NCBI GenBank assembly: GCA_900539525.1
Contig: UQCM01000019.1
Span: forward strand, 1 to 44,574
DNA: 44,574 bases
From: an uncultured Blautia sp.
GTDB taxonomy: Bacteria > Bacillota > Clostridia > Lachnospirales > Lachnospiraceae
Direction of reading: 5' to 3'
Position 1 is the first letter of the stretch, and every line of letters begins with the position of its first letter. Position numbers and translations under genes: made by a program. Positions 14,973 to 23,795 of the stretch are shown piece after piece. Below the pieces are notes generated by a model. It worked only from the letters and a program-made list of their open reading frames with translations, had not been told where the DNA came from and did not search any database.

Positions 14973-16649
14973 TTATTCCCGATAATAATATCCTGTCTCC
15001 GCAAAGAAGATCTCATCTCCTGTCTGAAGCTGCCGGTACTCATTGGCCATCAGACGTTCGCCGTTTAGAAAGGTGCCGTTTGTCGAGTTAAAGTCCGCCA
15101 GATAATAATGGTCTCCCCTTTTCTCGATGCCGGCATGGATCCTGCTGACGCCCGGTGAAGAGATTACCAGATCTACCTGTCCTCTCAGTTTCCCAATGAA
15201 GAATCTCTCCCGGTCAAGCACCACCCTTTCCTGCGCCGCAGGATGGATACCGGTCAGAGTCGGATATTCTCCCACTCCACCGTCCTGCAGCAGTACTGTC
15301 TGCCCGTATGTCTCGCCTTCATCTGTTTTTTCGGGCTCTGTATTCTGACTGATTCCGGAAATGGACTTACCGTCTCCCAAAGACTGCAGCTCATCAAATT
15401 CCTCACAGAAATCACATACACTCTGTTCTTCCGTGTCTTCATTATACCTGTTCTGAGTCTCCTCCCGGTATATGAATTCGCCACAACAGTCTTTTTGGAG
15501 ATTCTCTTCCAAATGTTCCTTTTTCCTTTTTGTTTTTCCGGTTCTTTTCCTGATTCGCACCGTTTTTTTACCGTTTTCTTTCTCTCTTTTCCTCTTTCCC
15601 TGATTCTCTCTGCCCGTACACAAATAAAGAAATACCACCGCTGCCAGAAACAGGATCCCTCCTGACTGTGTCAGTGTCAGAATCTGAAGAAAGGCAAGGG
15701 CACCAACCGTTCCGGACAAGAGCAGAAAAGAAGCAGAAGCCATGATCCTCTTTTTGCTGCACTTCTTTTTTATAAACACCAGAACAGACCTTTCTCTGTG
15801 TACATCTGATTTCCTGGTCTTCTCTTTTCTCCCCTCTGAAATGTCTCTTCCTGACAGTGCCATTTCCACCTCTCTGCCGGACAGATTCTCTCCCGGTATT
15901 TGTTTCTGTATTCCTTTCGGCATTTCTTTCTCTCTTTCCGACAGCCCCTTTCCGATCCTTTCCCGCTCTCTTCCAGACGATCCTCCCCTTAGCCTTCCTT
16001 CCTGTCTTTCAGACTGTTCTGATCTGGAATCTCTATTCTTTCCAGTATCTGTTTCTTCTCCAAAATCTCCTGACTGCTGTTTCTTTGCCTGTATTTCCTC
16101 TTTTCCCATTCTGTGACGCAGCTTCTTCAGCACTTCATGGATACTGTAGTTTTCCGAAGCTGTGCCGCTGTACAGCTGATACCCCCAGAGCACAGCCTGT
16201 CCGTCTTCATGATCCAGATGTTTCAGAAGATATTCGGCAAGCCCGCGAAAGGATTCCGGAAGATCCCCTTTATAAAAAGGCAGATAACAGAAAAACATTT
16301 CCCGGGTTTCCACATCCATATAGATCAGCTCCGGATCAAGCAGCAGACATTCATCCTCCAGAAGATACTTTTCTAATCCTCCCAGCACTCTGCTGATACC
16401 CATGACAAGTGCACGGATATCTTCAGAACCGATCGGCCTCTGCTCGAAGATCCGGGCCGCCGGCTGCCTGGACGTAATCTCATAGTGAAAAGAAGCCGTG
16501 CCATCCACGCAGCGCAGCCGGCATCTCAGAAGTCCGGGAATCGGATTTACCAGCATCATCCTTACCTGATACTCATCCCCCCGGATCTCCTGTGCCGCTT
16601 CCAGCACCATATAATTATTCGCTCCGTCCCGGTGATACGTTATATTCAT
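14973..16649 (-). CDS. FHA-domain protein with N-terminal DUF6382-type domain
   Basis: A 558-residue protein. Residues about 1-190 resemble the DUF6382 domain often fused to FHA in Firmicutes. Residues 190-290 are a charged, Arg/Glu-rich low-complexity stretch. Two adjacent hydrophobic segments at about 300-345 form a membrane hairpin, followed by a Lys/Arg-rich patch (345-380). The C-terminal FHA domain (about 480-550) shows IGKLRGQVDLVI, SPGVSRIHAGI and DFNSTNGTFLNGERL, the pThr-binding surface. It is the last gene of the pilus operon and its start overlaps the preceding TadE-like gene by 35 bp with GGAGGAAGG upstream. It may couple pilus assembly to Ser/Thr phosphorylation; that is inference. 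Confidence 0.85.
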   Translation of the reverse strand: MNITYHRDGANNYMVLEAAQEIRGDEYQVRMMLVNPIPGLLRCRLRCVDGTASFHYEITSRQPAARIFEQRPIGSEDIRALVMGISRVLGGLEKYLLEDECLLLDPELIYMDVETREMFFCYLPFYKGDLPESFRGLAEYLLKHLDHEDGQAVLWGYQLYSGTASENYSIHEVLKKLRHRMGKEEIQAKKQQSGDFGEETDTGKNRDSRSEQSERQEGRLRGGSSGRERERIGKGLSEREKEMPKGIQKQIPGENLSGREVEMALSGRDISEGRKEKTRKSDVHRERSVLVFIKKKCSKKRIMASASFLLLSGTVGALAFLQILTLTQSGGILFLAAVVFLYLCTGRENQGKRKREKENGKKTVRIRKRTGKTKRKKEHLEENLQKDCCGEFIYREETQNRYNEDTEEQSVCDFCEEFDELQSLGDGKSISGISQNTEPEKTDEGETYGQTVLLQDGGVGEYPTLTGIHPAAQERVVLDRERFFIGKLRGQVDLVISSPGVSRIHAGIEKRGDHYYLADFNSTNGTFLNGERLMANEYRQLQTGDEIFFAETGYYYRE

Positions 16650-17082
16650 TCCCTTCCTCCGTCAATTTCTTTATCTGATGCATTCGGATGATCTGTTTTC
16701 CCGGCTGCAAAAGCTCCATCTCCGAATATGCCTGTATGTTCATCCTGTTGTTGCAGAAAAAATGCATGATAAGCCCCGGTATCCGGAATTCTCCCTGGAT
16801 CCTGGCAGAAACCTTCTTTTTCCCGATCTGTACATCTGCCTGTACCTGCCCAAGTCCCGGAAAAGCCCGGGATACCAGTTCCTGCTTTCTTTTTTCTACG
16901 ATCGATTCCCCATCCCCTCTGCCGCTCTCAAAGCTGCCCAGCACTGTCAGCTCATACGCTGCATTTTGCATGACGGACACATTGTGCAGATAGAACCCCA
17001 GATAAATGATCCCGGTAAGCAGCGGCAGGATCACTGTCATCAGAAGCGCTGCTTCCACTGTATAGCTGGCCCGAAGTCTCAT
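16615..17082 (-). CDS. TadE-like pilus assembly protein
   Basis: A 155-residue minor pseudopilin-like protein. The N-terminus MRLRASYTVEAALLMTVILPLL is the TadE-type basic segment, then Glu, then hydrophobic helix. The rest is a soluble domain facing outside. Its ATG overlaps the stop codon of the upstream prepilin peptidase (ATGA, 17079-17082), implying translational coupling. A longer in-frame extension to 17295 is rejected because it runs through the peptidase gene. Confidence 0.82.
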   Translation of the reverse strand: MRLRASYTVEAALLMTVILPLLTGIIYLGFYLHNVSVMQNAAYELTVLGSFESGRGDGESIVEKRKQELVSRAFPGLGQVQADVQIGKKKVSARIQGEFRIPGLIMHFFCNNRMNIQAYSEMELLQPGKQIIRMHQIKKLTEEGNEYNVSPGRSE

Positions 17083-17540
17083 CCTGCCACCGCCCTTCCG
17101 AGAAAGATCCAGACCAGATACCCCGCCAGAAAGAAGGGCAGAAAGGGGATCTGGGTCCTTCCGCTTTTGTGCTTTACTGCTAACAGCCAGGCAGAATACA
17201 CCGCCGACAGCACAAGACCCAGAAACAGAATCTCCATCATCGGAACCAGACCAAGCCATATGCCGAGCACCACGGCACTCAGGCCATCTCCACATCCAAT
17301 GGCCTCATGTGTGATCTTTCCCACAAACGTCAGCAAAATCCCTGCCAGACCTCCTGCGATCCAGGCATTACCGGCCAGAAATCCATGACCTGTCCACCCT
17401 TCTCCTGCTGCCATCCGGCCTATCTGCAGCACCAGTCCGGTGACGGCAAACACGCCCGGAAGCAGCATGGGAATCTCTCTCTTTCTGACATCCATCACAC
17501 TGCCTGTTCCAAGAAACAGGGCTATGATCCATTTTTCCAT
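17079..17540 (-). CDS. A24-family prepilin peptidase (internal copy)
   Basis: A 153-residue membrane aspartic peptidase of the TadV/CpaA type, expected to cleave Flp and TadE-like precursors at the cytoplasmic face. The first catalytic Asp is in GSVMDVRKREIP (about residue 17) and the second in the GxGD motif as GCGDGLSAVVLG (about 86). About five membrane segments are predicted by eye. The start at 17540 follows GGAGG. It sits between two TadE-like genes. A second, differently sequenced A24 peptidase opens the operon (24837-25355). Confidence 0.87.
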   Translation of the reverse strand: MEKWIIALFLGTGSVMDVRKREIPMLLPGVFAVTGLVLQIGRMAAGEGWTGHGFLAGNAWIAGGLAGILLTFVGKITHEAIGCGDGLSAVVLGIWLGLVPMMEILFLGLVLSAVYSAWLLAVKHKSGRTQIPFLPFFLAGYLVWIFLGRAVAG

Positions 17541-17546
17541 TTTCCC

Positions 17547-18560
17547 TTATCCTCCACATCGGGAGCAGGGTCTCCATCCCTCCAGCCGGGAACTGTCCAC
17601 CGCTATCACTCCCCTTTTGATTCCACTGCACGTCACACTGCTGTGATACCTGTTACCTGTGTCCGTAATATAAACACTTGCCCCATCTGCGCCTTTGCAG
17701 TCCCGGCAGGGATAATATTTTCCGCCGTCTGCATTTCTGAGATTCTGTATGCTTTCTTTGGGAACCTGATGGACAGACAGACGAATATGGGTGCATTCCC
17801 GGTCTTTGTGGTATACCTTTCCATTTACCGTCACATAGACCTTTTCTCCTCCGCATCCGTCCTTCCCCGTACCTGTCTGCTTACTTCTCCCTGTCCAGGC
17901 CCGTACTCTGGCTCTCTGTCCGATCGGAAGATCCGGTGAAAAGAAAAATGGAAGACGCCATCGAAAACGGTATTCTGCGACCAGATCAATGATTCCATTC
18001 TCCTGTCCGATTGAGGACTTCAGCAGATAGACCGCCGGTGCATCCCTTCCTGTTTTCTGATAAATCCTGGCTTTTGCATAAGAAAGGCTGATCATACGGG
18101 ATACCTCTGATACCTCCCCCTCCACTGACGCTTCCTTTGCATAAGCATAGATCGCCATTTTCTTTCCAGCCTCCTGAAGTCCCCCGGCCACACTTCCGGC
18201 CATATGAACCACCTGAAAAAAATACAGGAAGACCAGTATCATATAGATAAATACAGGAAGCACACACGCCGCCTCCACAGTAAGACTTCCTCTTATGTGG
18301 ATTTCTCCTGCATGGTTCTCTTTTGTATGGCTTTTTTTTGCTTGGTTTTCTTCTGTATGACTTCTTTTGTGTGGGACTGACAGGGATATTCTTCCTCTGT
18401 CCGGTCTTTCAGCATCATATCTGCCCGGGAGAGAGCATTCTTCCTTTCTTTTGAATTTTTGATAGAATCGTTTGTGATCTGCCGTTTTCTCCGCACAGAG
18501 AAAGAACATCCCTGTCAGCCCCCTTTCCTGTTTAATACTGCATACACCCTTTGACCTCAT
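17547..18560 (-). CDS. TadE-like protein with two C-terminal Cys/His modules
   Basis: An exported pseudopilin-like protein. The hydrophobic helix follows RGSLTVEAACVLPVFIYM (near residue 90), preceded by an unusually long basic N-terminal region with 10-residue repeats (SHTEENQAKK, SHTKENHAGE). The C-terminal third has two tandem modules of the pattern VY-T-x-G-x-YH...C...PCxxC: VYVTVNGKVYHKDREC with YYPCRDC, and VYITDTGNRYHSSVTC with WRPCSRC. Similar modules occur at C-termini of exported nucleases and other secreted proteins and may bind metal. The start is uncertain: 18560 has AGGTGA upstream and overlaps the previous gene by 29 bp, while ATG at 18509 follows AAAGGGGG. Confidence 0.78.
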   Translation of the reverse strand: MRSKGVCSIKQERGLTGMFFLCAEKTADHKRFYQKFKRKEECSLPGRYDAERPDRGRISLSVPHKRSHTEENQAKKSHTKENHAGEIHIRGSLTVEAACVLPVFIYMILVFLYFFQVVHMAGSVAGGLQEAGKKMAIYAYAKEASVEGEVSEVSRMISLSYAKARIYQKTGRDAPAVYLLKSSIGQENGIIDLVAEYRFRWRLPFFFSPDLPIGQRARVRAWTGRSKQTGTGKDGCGGEKVYVTVNGKVYHKDRECTHIRLSVHQVPKESIQNLRNADGGKYYPCRDCKGADGASVYITDTGNRYHSSVTCSGIKRGVIAVDSSRLEGWRPCSRCGG

Positions 18561-20100
18561 ATTCTGTCACCTGTACCGGAAGCTTCAGAAAAATATGCGG
18601 TACCCTCAGAAATACCGGTGGAAACCGGAAGGTGACCTCTGCTTCTGCCTTCATCACCCATCCATCAGCCCGCATGTTCTGACAGAATCCTCTGCCTTCC
18701 ATCATATCAAGCGCCCGCATGGGGTAGCGCCCTTTTTCACCGGTACACAACAAGATCCTTAAATAATCCTCATATGACTGTCCTGTTCCCTTCCCGTCAT
18801 CACACTCAGAAAGAAGCTCTGTGACCCGGGAAAGGTTTTCCAGTGACAGCTTCCATGTGGAGGCATCCTTGACGTACGGAACTTTTCCGCCTGACAGCAG
18901 TGTCCTTACATCCAGCAGGCTCTCACCATAGGCCCATGCCAGCAGGAGTACCAGCTCCAGTGCCTGCACCAGCCCCGGAACGGGTGCGGCACCGGCGATC
19001 GCAGCGGCAAGTGTACCTGCCTGTCCCCTCATCCCGGCGTCCGATGCTGCAAAAGCAAAATTTGCACCCTCCCGGAGCAGAAGAAGCTTCTCTGCCACTG
19101 CCTTCAGATTTTCGGCATCGCTGTGCTTCCCTGCCAGAATGTACTCCACCTGATATTCCAGGCTGCTGTCCCTGCATGGATCCGTCAGTGTCCCGAAATG
19201 CTCAAGCAAATACTCCTGGAAAATCCCATCTGCTACTGCCCCCTGATACTTCTTTTCCACATCGAAATTCCCTCTCTGCAGCTTCCTTCCGGATGGCAGT
19301 TCTGTGGTTTCTACGCTCCTGGCAGAGACTGCACCGGGATCTTTTACCACAAGTCCCAGAATGCCCAGTTTTTTTATTTTTTTGATTTCCCCGATCGGAT
19401 TCTCTGCATTTTCAGGTGCACCCGGCCTGTCCTCCTTCGGCAATCTTTCCGTGGAGACACGTTCCGAAGTTTCTTCCGGGACTTCCTGATCCTGCCCTTC
19501 TTTTTCCTTCTCCTGATCCTGCTGCTCCTGTGTAACCTGCCTTGTTTCCATTTCTTCCAGCTCTTTCCACGCTCTTTTGTCTCTTTCCTGATAGGTGCCC
19601 GCCTGCTCCTGCTGTTTTTCCGCTTCCTGACGGTTCTTCCTGTATCGATATAACAGTTCCGTGCCCAGATTCTCCTGTATATTTCCGACAGCCTGCTGGT
19701 AAAAGGCAGCCCCTTCCCCGTCCGTAGCCAGTGTACAGCCTGAGATTTCACAGTCAATCACCTCCATCGGAAACACATTCCAGTTCTGAGACGGTGCCAG
19801 TCCTTTCCCGGGATCCGTATTAAATTCCATAAATTCACGCATACGCAGTGCCAGCCTCTCAGGGGCAAATTCTCCTGTTCCACCGCCTCCGTCCAGCAGC
19901 AGCACATCATACTTTTCCAGAAGCTCCCCTTCATATTCCCCGAACACGGAATAAATCCCCAGATCCACCACTGCCGCCGCCCACGCGCGGGCTCCCTGCA
20001 GCCTCGCTGATTCTACCAGCGTACAGATCAGAGACAGAAACAATACACTGACCAGACTTAAAAATACCGTAATGGTTCCTCTGCACCTGCACCCCTTCAT
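18532..20100 (-). CDS. DUF5702-type pilus locus protein
   Basis: A 522-residue protein with a basic N-terminus and one membrane helix (GTITVFLSLVSVLFLSLICTLVESAR), then a large extracellular domain. This N-terminus and its place in the cluster fit the DUF5702 family of clostridial Tad loci, a possible counterpart of TadG. Residues about 160-240 are a Glu/Gln/Lys-rich, coiled-coil-like segment. A hydrophobic Ala-rich stretch near 370-395 may be a second membrane segment. The start is ATG at 20100, 4 nt after AGGAGG; the GTG at 20115 lies upstream of that site. Function is unknown beyond pilus association. Confidence 0.82.
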   Translation of the reverse strand: MKGCRCRGTITVFLSLVSVLFLSLICTLVESARLQGARAWAAAVVDLGIYSVFGEYEGELLEKYDVLLLDGGGGTGEFAPERLALRMREFMEFNTDPGKGLAPSQNWNVFPMEVIDCEISGCTLATDGEGAAFYQQAVGNIQENLGTELLYRYRKNRQEAEKQQEQAGTYQERDKRAWKELEEMETRQVTQEQQDQEKEKEGQDQEVPEETSERVSTERLPKEDRPGAPENAENPIGEIKKIKKLGILGLVVKDPGAVSARSVETTELPSGRKLQRGNFDVEKKYQGAVADGIFQEYLLEHFGTLTDPCRDSSLEYQVEYILAGKHSDAENLKAVAEKLLLLREGANFAFAASDAGMRGQAGTLAAAIAGAAPVPGLVQALELVLLLAWAYGESLLDVRTLLSGGKVPYVKDASTWKLSLENLSRVTELLSECDDGKGTGQSYEDYLRILLCTGEKGRYPMRALDMMEGRGFCQNMRADGWVMKAEAEVTFRFPPVFLRVPHIFLKLPVQVTEYEVKGCMQY

Positions 20101-20131
20101 TTTTCCTCCTGTCACGCAAAAATACCATCGA

Positions 20132-20362
20132 CTATATTCCGTTACTCTGGCTGATAACTTTCCTGAAAATATTATTGACCAGAGTCGTCAGCTGATTCTT
20201 AAAGATAATGACAAGTCCGATCAGAACCACAAGGATCAAAATCACCTCTACAACACCGATTCCGTCCTCTTCCACGAGAAACTCCCGGATCTGCCAGATT
20301 CCTTTCGGATTTTCTTTCTCTCCATGCCTGTGGATGATTTCTGAAGTATATTTCTTACGCAT
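20132..20362 (-). CDS. Flp1-type IVb pilin
   Basis: A 76-residue protein, the likely major pilus subunit. A hydrophilic leader ends EEDGIGVVEVILILVVLIGLVIIF: Gly, then a processed hydrophobic helix with Glu five residues after the Gly, as in Flp pilins. A24 peptidase would cut after the Gly. The short C-terminus (FKNQLTTLVNNIFRKV) fits the Flp1-like family. The leader of about 35 residues is longer than in classical Flp. GGAGGTGAGAAGAGG precedes the ATG. It lies between TadC and the DUF5702 protein. Confidence 0.88.
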   Translation of the reverse strand: MRKKYTSEIIHRHGEKENPKGIWQIREFLVEEDGIGVVEVILILVVLIGLVIIFKNQLTTLVNNIFRKVISQSNGI

Positions 20363-20381
20363 CCTCTTCTCACCTCCCCTC

Positions 20382-21737
20382 TCAAAAGCTCATGACTGCC
20401 GGGATTACCAGTATGACGAGCACCAGTCCCAGCATCATGATCATAGGAATCAGAAGCTTTGTTCCCGCCTCTTCTCCCAGCTTTCTTGCTGCGTGCTTCC
20501 TTTCTTCAAATCCCGCAGCCGCCTCACGTTCCAGCAGCTCCTGCAGTCCTCCCGCACCCTTTTTCAGATTCTGGGACAGAACAGATCCAAGCTTTACATA
20601 ACATGCCACCCCGCATCGCTTCCCGAAGCTTTCATAGGCGGCTGCCTCACCCACACCGGTTTCCATATCCCGGCAGGCCGCCAGCATTTCCTCATAAACA
20701 AACCTTGGGGCTGTTTCTCTTCGCTTCCGGTATTCATCTGTGATTTTCACAAAAGTTCCTTTTAAGGTCATACCGGCGCCGAGGAGCATCGCCATTTTAA
20801 AGAGCAGATCCGGATAATCAAGAAGGAGCTGCCTTCTTCTCTCCTCCTGAAGCTTTTTTATTTTCCGTGACTGTCCCACCCATATCGCTGCGGCTCCTGC
20901 CAGTACAAGCACCGCCAGAGAAAGGCCTGTATGTGTGGCAGGATGACTCCAGAATACCTTTTTCCCGTCTACCACTCCCGGAAGCACAAGCTTATCCTCA
21001 TATTTCCCCGCCTCATCCGCATCTGCCACCGCCTCCTTCAGCTTCTTTTCCAGCAGTTCTTTTGCAGTTCTTTCCGGCGGATACACATGGGCATAACAGG
21101 TATATTCTGCCTCCTGCTCCCGATAACGAAGCAATGCCTGAAGCTCTACCAGCACACCTTTGTCATCCACTTCACGGATGATCGCTCCTCTCTCGTCGAT
21201 TACATCCGACGGCGATCGGATCCACTCGATCGTCACCGCCCCGTCATACATGGATGACGGAAGCTTCAGGTCACTCCTTACCCTGTCCAGACTTTCATTC
21301 TTCCCAAGGATCTGCCTCTCCAGCCCGTCCATGATCTTTCCGAAAATCTGCTGCACCTCCTCCGGTGTACAGATCCTTTCGCTGATCCTTACCGGAAGAC
21401 TGATCTTCTCTGTTTCCCCTTCCACGAGTACCTCCAGTTCTGTCTCTCTGTCTCCCTCCCCTGACACCGGACGGATCAGATACTCCTGTGACCGCTCCTT
21501 CTGTCCCTGACCTGCAGCCAGTTCTGCAAAAAAAGCCAGTCCAAGTCCCCAGAAAACCACTGCCAGAACCACCGCCAGCCGGCGGGCATAATACTCCTTT
21601 GCACAGATCCTCTTCCCCGGAAAAAGACCGCCTGTCTGCTTCTGCACATCCTTTTCCCTCTCTTCCCTCCAGTCTTCCGGAAATCTCTCCAGGATCCGGC
21701 AGCTTATTCCGTAAAACGGCTTTAATAACCGGTTCAT
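20382..21737 (-). CDS. tadC: TadC-like type II secretion F-domain protein
   Basis: A 451-residue inner-membrane platform protein. An N-terminal membrane helix (about 51-73) and a long exported region of about 190 residues precede a second helix (about 270-290). The F-domain follows, with LLFKMAMLLGAGMTLKGTFVKI and a closing hydrophobic helix LLIPMIMMLGLVLVILVIPAVMSF. The long exported insert is larger than in typical TadC. Its start codon and ribosome site sit at the end of a 36-bp triplication that also includes the end of tadB. The partner of TadB in the pilus motor. Confidence 0.85.
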   Translation of the reverse strand: MNRLLKPFYGISCRILERFPEDWREEREKDVQKQTGGLFPGKRICAKEYYARRLAVVLAVVFWGLGLAFFAELAAGQGQKERSQEYLIRPVSGEGDRETELEVLVEGETEKISLPVRISERICTPEEVQQIFGKIMDGLERQILGKNESLDRVRSDLKLPSSMYDGAVTIEWIRSPSDVIDERGAIIREVDDKGVLVELQALLRYREQEAEYTCYAHVYPPERTAKELLEKKLKEAVADADEAGKYEDKLVLPGVVDGKKVFWSHPATHTGLSLAVLVLAGAAAIWVGQSRKIKKLQEERRRQLLLDYPDLLFKMAMLLGAGMTLKGTFVKITDEYRKRRETAPRFVYEEMLAACRDMETGVGEAAAYESFGKRCGVACYVKLGSVLSQNLKKGAGGLQELLEREAAAGFEERKHAARKLGEEAGTKLLIPMIMMLGLVLVILVIPAVMSF

Positions 21738-21836
21738 CTGCTACACCTCGATTTCTATGATCTGCATGTTCATCCGCTGCATCTCAATTTCTATGATCTG
21801 ACTGTTTATCTGTTACACCTCAATTTCTACGATCCG
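21729..21836 (-). repeat. 36-bp triplication spanning the tadB stop and tadC start
   Basis: Three head-to-tail 36-bp units each carry a copy of the tadB end (IVEIEV or IIEIE) and the GAGGTG/start region. Unit 1 (21801-21836) holds the used tadB stop, TAA, but has ATA where the start would be. Unit 2 (21765-21800) lost the stop and has an unused ATG. Unit 3 (21729-21764) has a TAG and the used tadC ATG. Confidence 0.9.
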
Positions 21837-22547
21837 CCTGCCCAGCATCCACGCCAGAAAATAAATAACCAGGCAGATACTCATGATTGCAATGCCCGTA
21901 ACATTATGATACATGACATCCAGAAATCCCGGAGAAGCAGCACCCACATAGGCAAGGATAAAAAGGGGAACAACACTCATCACATTCTGTTCCAGCTTCT
22001 TTGCCGCAATACATACCTGTATTTCCTGCCTGGTCTCCTCCTTCTGGCTGATGGATGAGACCGTATTTCTTATAATAGAGATCAGATCTCCTCCGCTCCT
22101 CTTTGCTGCCGCAAAGACCTCTGCGAAGCTTTTGATATCTTCTTCCCCGCTTCTGGCTGCCAGTTCTTCCAGAAGTGACTCCAGTGTCCGGCCAAGCGAG
22201 AGCTGTGTGACGATTACTGAAAATTCGGTTACGATCAGATTGTTTCCATAAGCCTTCTGCAGATCTTTCAGGGCTTCTCCAAAGGCATTCTCCACAGAAT
22301 ATCCTGCCGCCAGTGCATTGGATACCGCCTGCATTCCTGTCAGAAACTGACTGCCAAGCCTGCGGATCCTCTTTTTTCTCTGCTCCTCCCTTTTCAGCTT
22401 CAGGAACAACAGAAAACCGGGCAGAAAGAGCACAAACGGAATCCATGAACGGTAAAACAGAAAGCTGACTGCCCCGTCCAGCAGCAGATATTCCAGAAAA
22501 AGCACCATTCTTTCCTTCCATGTAAATTCATACCTGCGATAATCCAT
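21813..22547 (-). CDS. tadB: TadB-like type II secretion F-domain protein
   Basis: A 244-residue inner-membrane protein of the pilus motor. Two helices near the N-terminus (about 15-45) precede the F-domain, with FLTGMQAVSNALAAGYSVENAF and a SLGRTLESLLEELAARSGEEDIKSFAEVF core. Two C-terminal helices follow, ending RIVEIEV. It is shorter than many TadB proteins, since the N-terminal extension is small. AAAGGAATGAGG precedes the ATG. The end of the gene has been triplicated together with the tadC start region. Confidence 0.87.
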   Translation of the reverse strand: MDYRRYEFTWKERMVLFLEYLLLDGAVSFLFYRSWIPFVLFLPGFLLFLKLKREEQRKKRIRRLGSQFLTGMQAVSNALAAGYSVENAFGEALKDLQKAYGNNLIVTEFSVIVTQLSLGRTLESLLEELAARSGEEDIKSFAEVFAAAKRSGGDLISIIRNTVSSISQKEETRQEIQVCIAAKKLEQNVMSVVPLFILAYVGAASPGFLDVMYHNVTGIAIMSICLVIYFLAWMLGRRIVEIEV

Positions 22548-22562
22548 TGCCTCATTCCTTTC

Positions 22563-23795
22563 TTACCAGCTGTAGATCCCTGCCTGCAAAAGCTTTTTCG
22601 TATTCTTAAGCTCACCGCTCTTTTCCAGCCTTCCATGCACCTTCGTATCCTCCTTCGCTCCGGTTTCCCGGAATTCAAAAAGACTTCCTGTCAGAATCTC
22701 TTCCGTCTCATACCGGTAGCCCGTAATCTCTACGATCTCCAGTACCTTCCGGCTTCCGTCACGCATCCTTCCCAGATGAACCATGATATCGATCCCGGAA
22801 GCGATCTGGCGTCTGATGGCTGAAACAGGAAGCTCGATTCCCATCAGCACCATGGTCTCTAATCTGGCCAGCATGTCCCCCGGACTGTTTCCATGCCCGG
22901 TACTCAATGATCCGTCATGCCCGGTATTCAGTGCCTGAAGCATATCCAGTGCCTCCTCGCCCCGCACCTCGCCGACAATGATTCTGCTTGGACGCATTCG
23001 AAGGCTCGCCCGGATCAGGTCACGGATCGTGATCTCATGCTCTCCCTGCGTATTTCCTCTGCGGGCCTCCAGACGGACCAGATTTTCCACTCCCTGTATC
23101 TGAAGCTCCGCATTGTCTTCGATCGTAATGATCCGCTCCCCCTTGGGGATATCATCAGAAAGAGCATTCAGAAACGTGGTTTTCCCCGATCCGGTTCCTC
23201 CGCTGATAAAAATGTTGTAGCCTGAGCGCACCAGCTTCTGAAGCAGCCCGACCGCCTCCCGGCTGACTGTCCCCCATGCGATCAGCTGATCCATCGTTAT
23301 GGGACAGTTCGGGAAGCGGCGGATGGTGATCACGGGTCCGTTCAGTGCCACCGGCGGAAGCACAATATTTACCCTGGCACCGCCTTCGAGCCTGGCATCG
23401 GCGATCGGCACAGACTCGTTGACGATGCGGTTGCACCGTGCCACGATCTGCTGTACCAGATCCTCCAGTTTCTCCACTGTGGAAAAATGCTTCTCCCATC
23501 GCGAAAGTCTTCCCATCCGCTCGATGAAAATCCCCTCTGTCCCGTTCACCATGATTTCTGTGACTGTATCATCATCGAGAAGCTCCTGCAGAATATCCAG
23601 CCTTCGAATGCTGTTGAACAGCTCTGTGCGAAGCCGCTGCTTCTCCTGCAGGCTGATATAAGCTTCTCTCCCCTCTTTCATAATAAGCTCGTCAATGATC
23701 TCCAGGATCTTTCCGTCATTCGTATCCGTCTCCTCTGCGATCCTTTTCAGAAGCTTTCTTCTAAGTGCAGCTGTGCGTTCCTCTGTTTTCTCCAT
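22563..23795 (-). CDS. tadA: CpaF/TadA-type pilus assembly ATPase
   Basis: A 410-residue hexameric cytoplasmic ATPase of the GspE/PilT superfamily that powers Flp pilus assembly. An N-terminal domain with VTEIMVNGTEGIFIERMGRL is followed by RVNIVLPPVALNGPVITIRRF, the Walker A loop GGTGSGKTT (199-207), IITIEDNAELQI (Asp box), LRMRPSRIIVGEVRGEEA (Walker B) and the His box TGHDGSLSTGHGNS. All catalytic motifs look intact. The start follows GGAGGAGGGGG and overlaps the end of tadZ by 35 bp, suggesting coupled translation. Confidence 0.95.
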   Translation of the reverse strand: MEKTEERTAALRRKLLKRIAEETDTNDGKILEIIDELIMKEGREAYISLQEKQRLRTELFNSIRRLDILQELLDDDTVTEIMVNGTEGIFIERMGRLSRWEKHFSTVEKLEDLVQQIVARCNRIVNESVPIADARLEGGARVNIVLPPVALNGPVITIRRFPNCPITMDQLIAWGTVSREAVGLLQKLVRSGYNIFISGGTGSGKTTFLNALSDDIPKGERIITIEDNAELQIQGVENLVRLEARRGNTQGEHEITIRDLIRASLRMRPSRIIVGEVRGEEALDMLQALNTGHDGSLSTGHGNSPGDMLARLETMVLMGIELPVSAIRRQIASGIDIMVHLGRMRDGSRKVLEIVEITGYRYETEEILTGSLFEFRETGAKEDTKVHGRLEKSGELKNTKKLLQAGIYSW

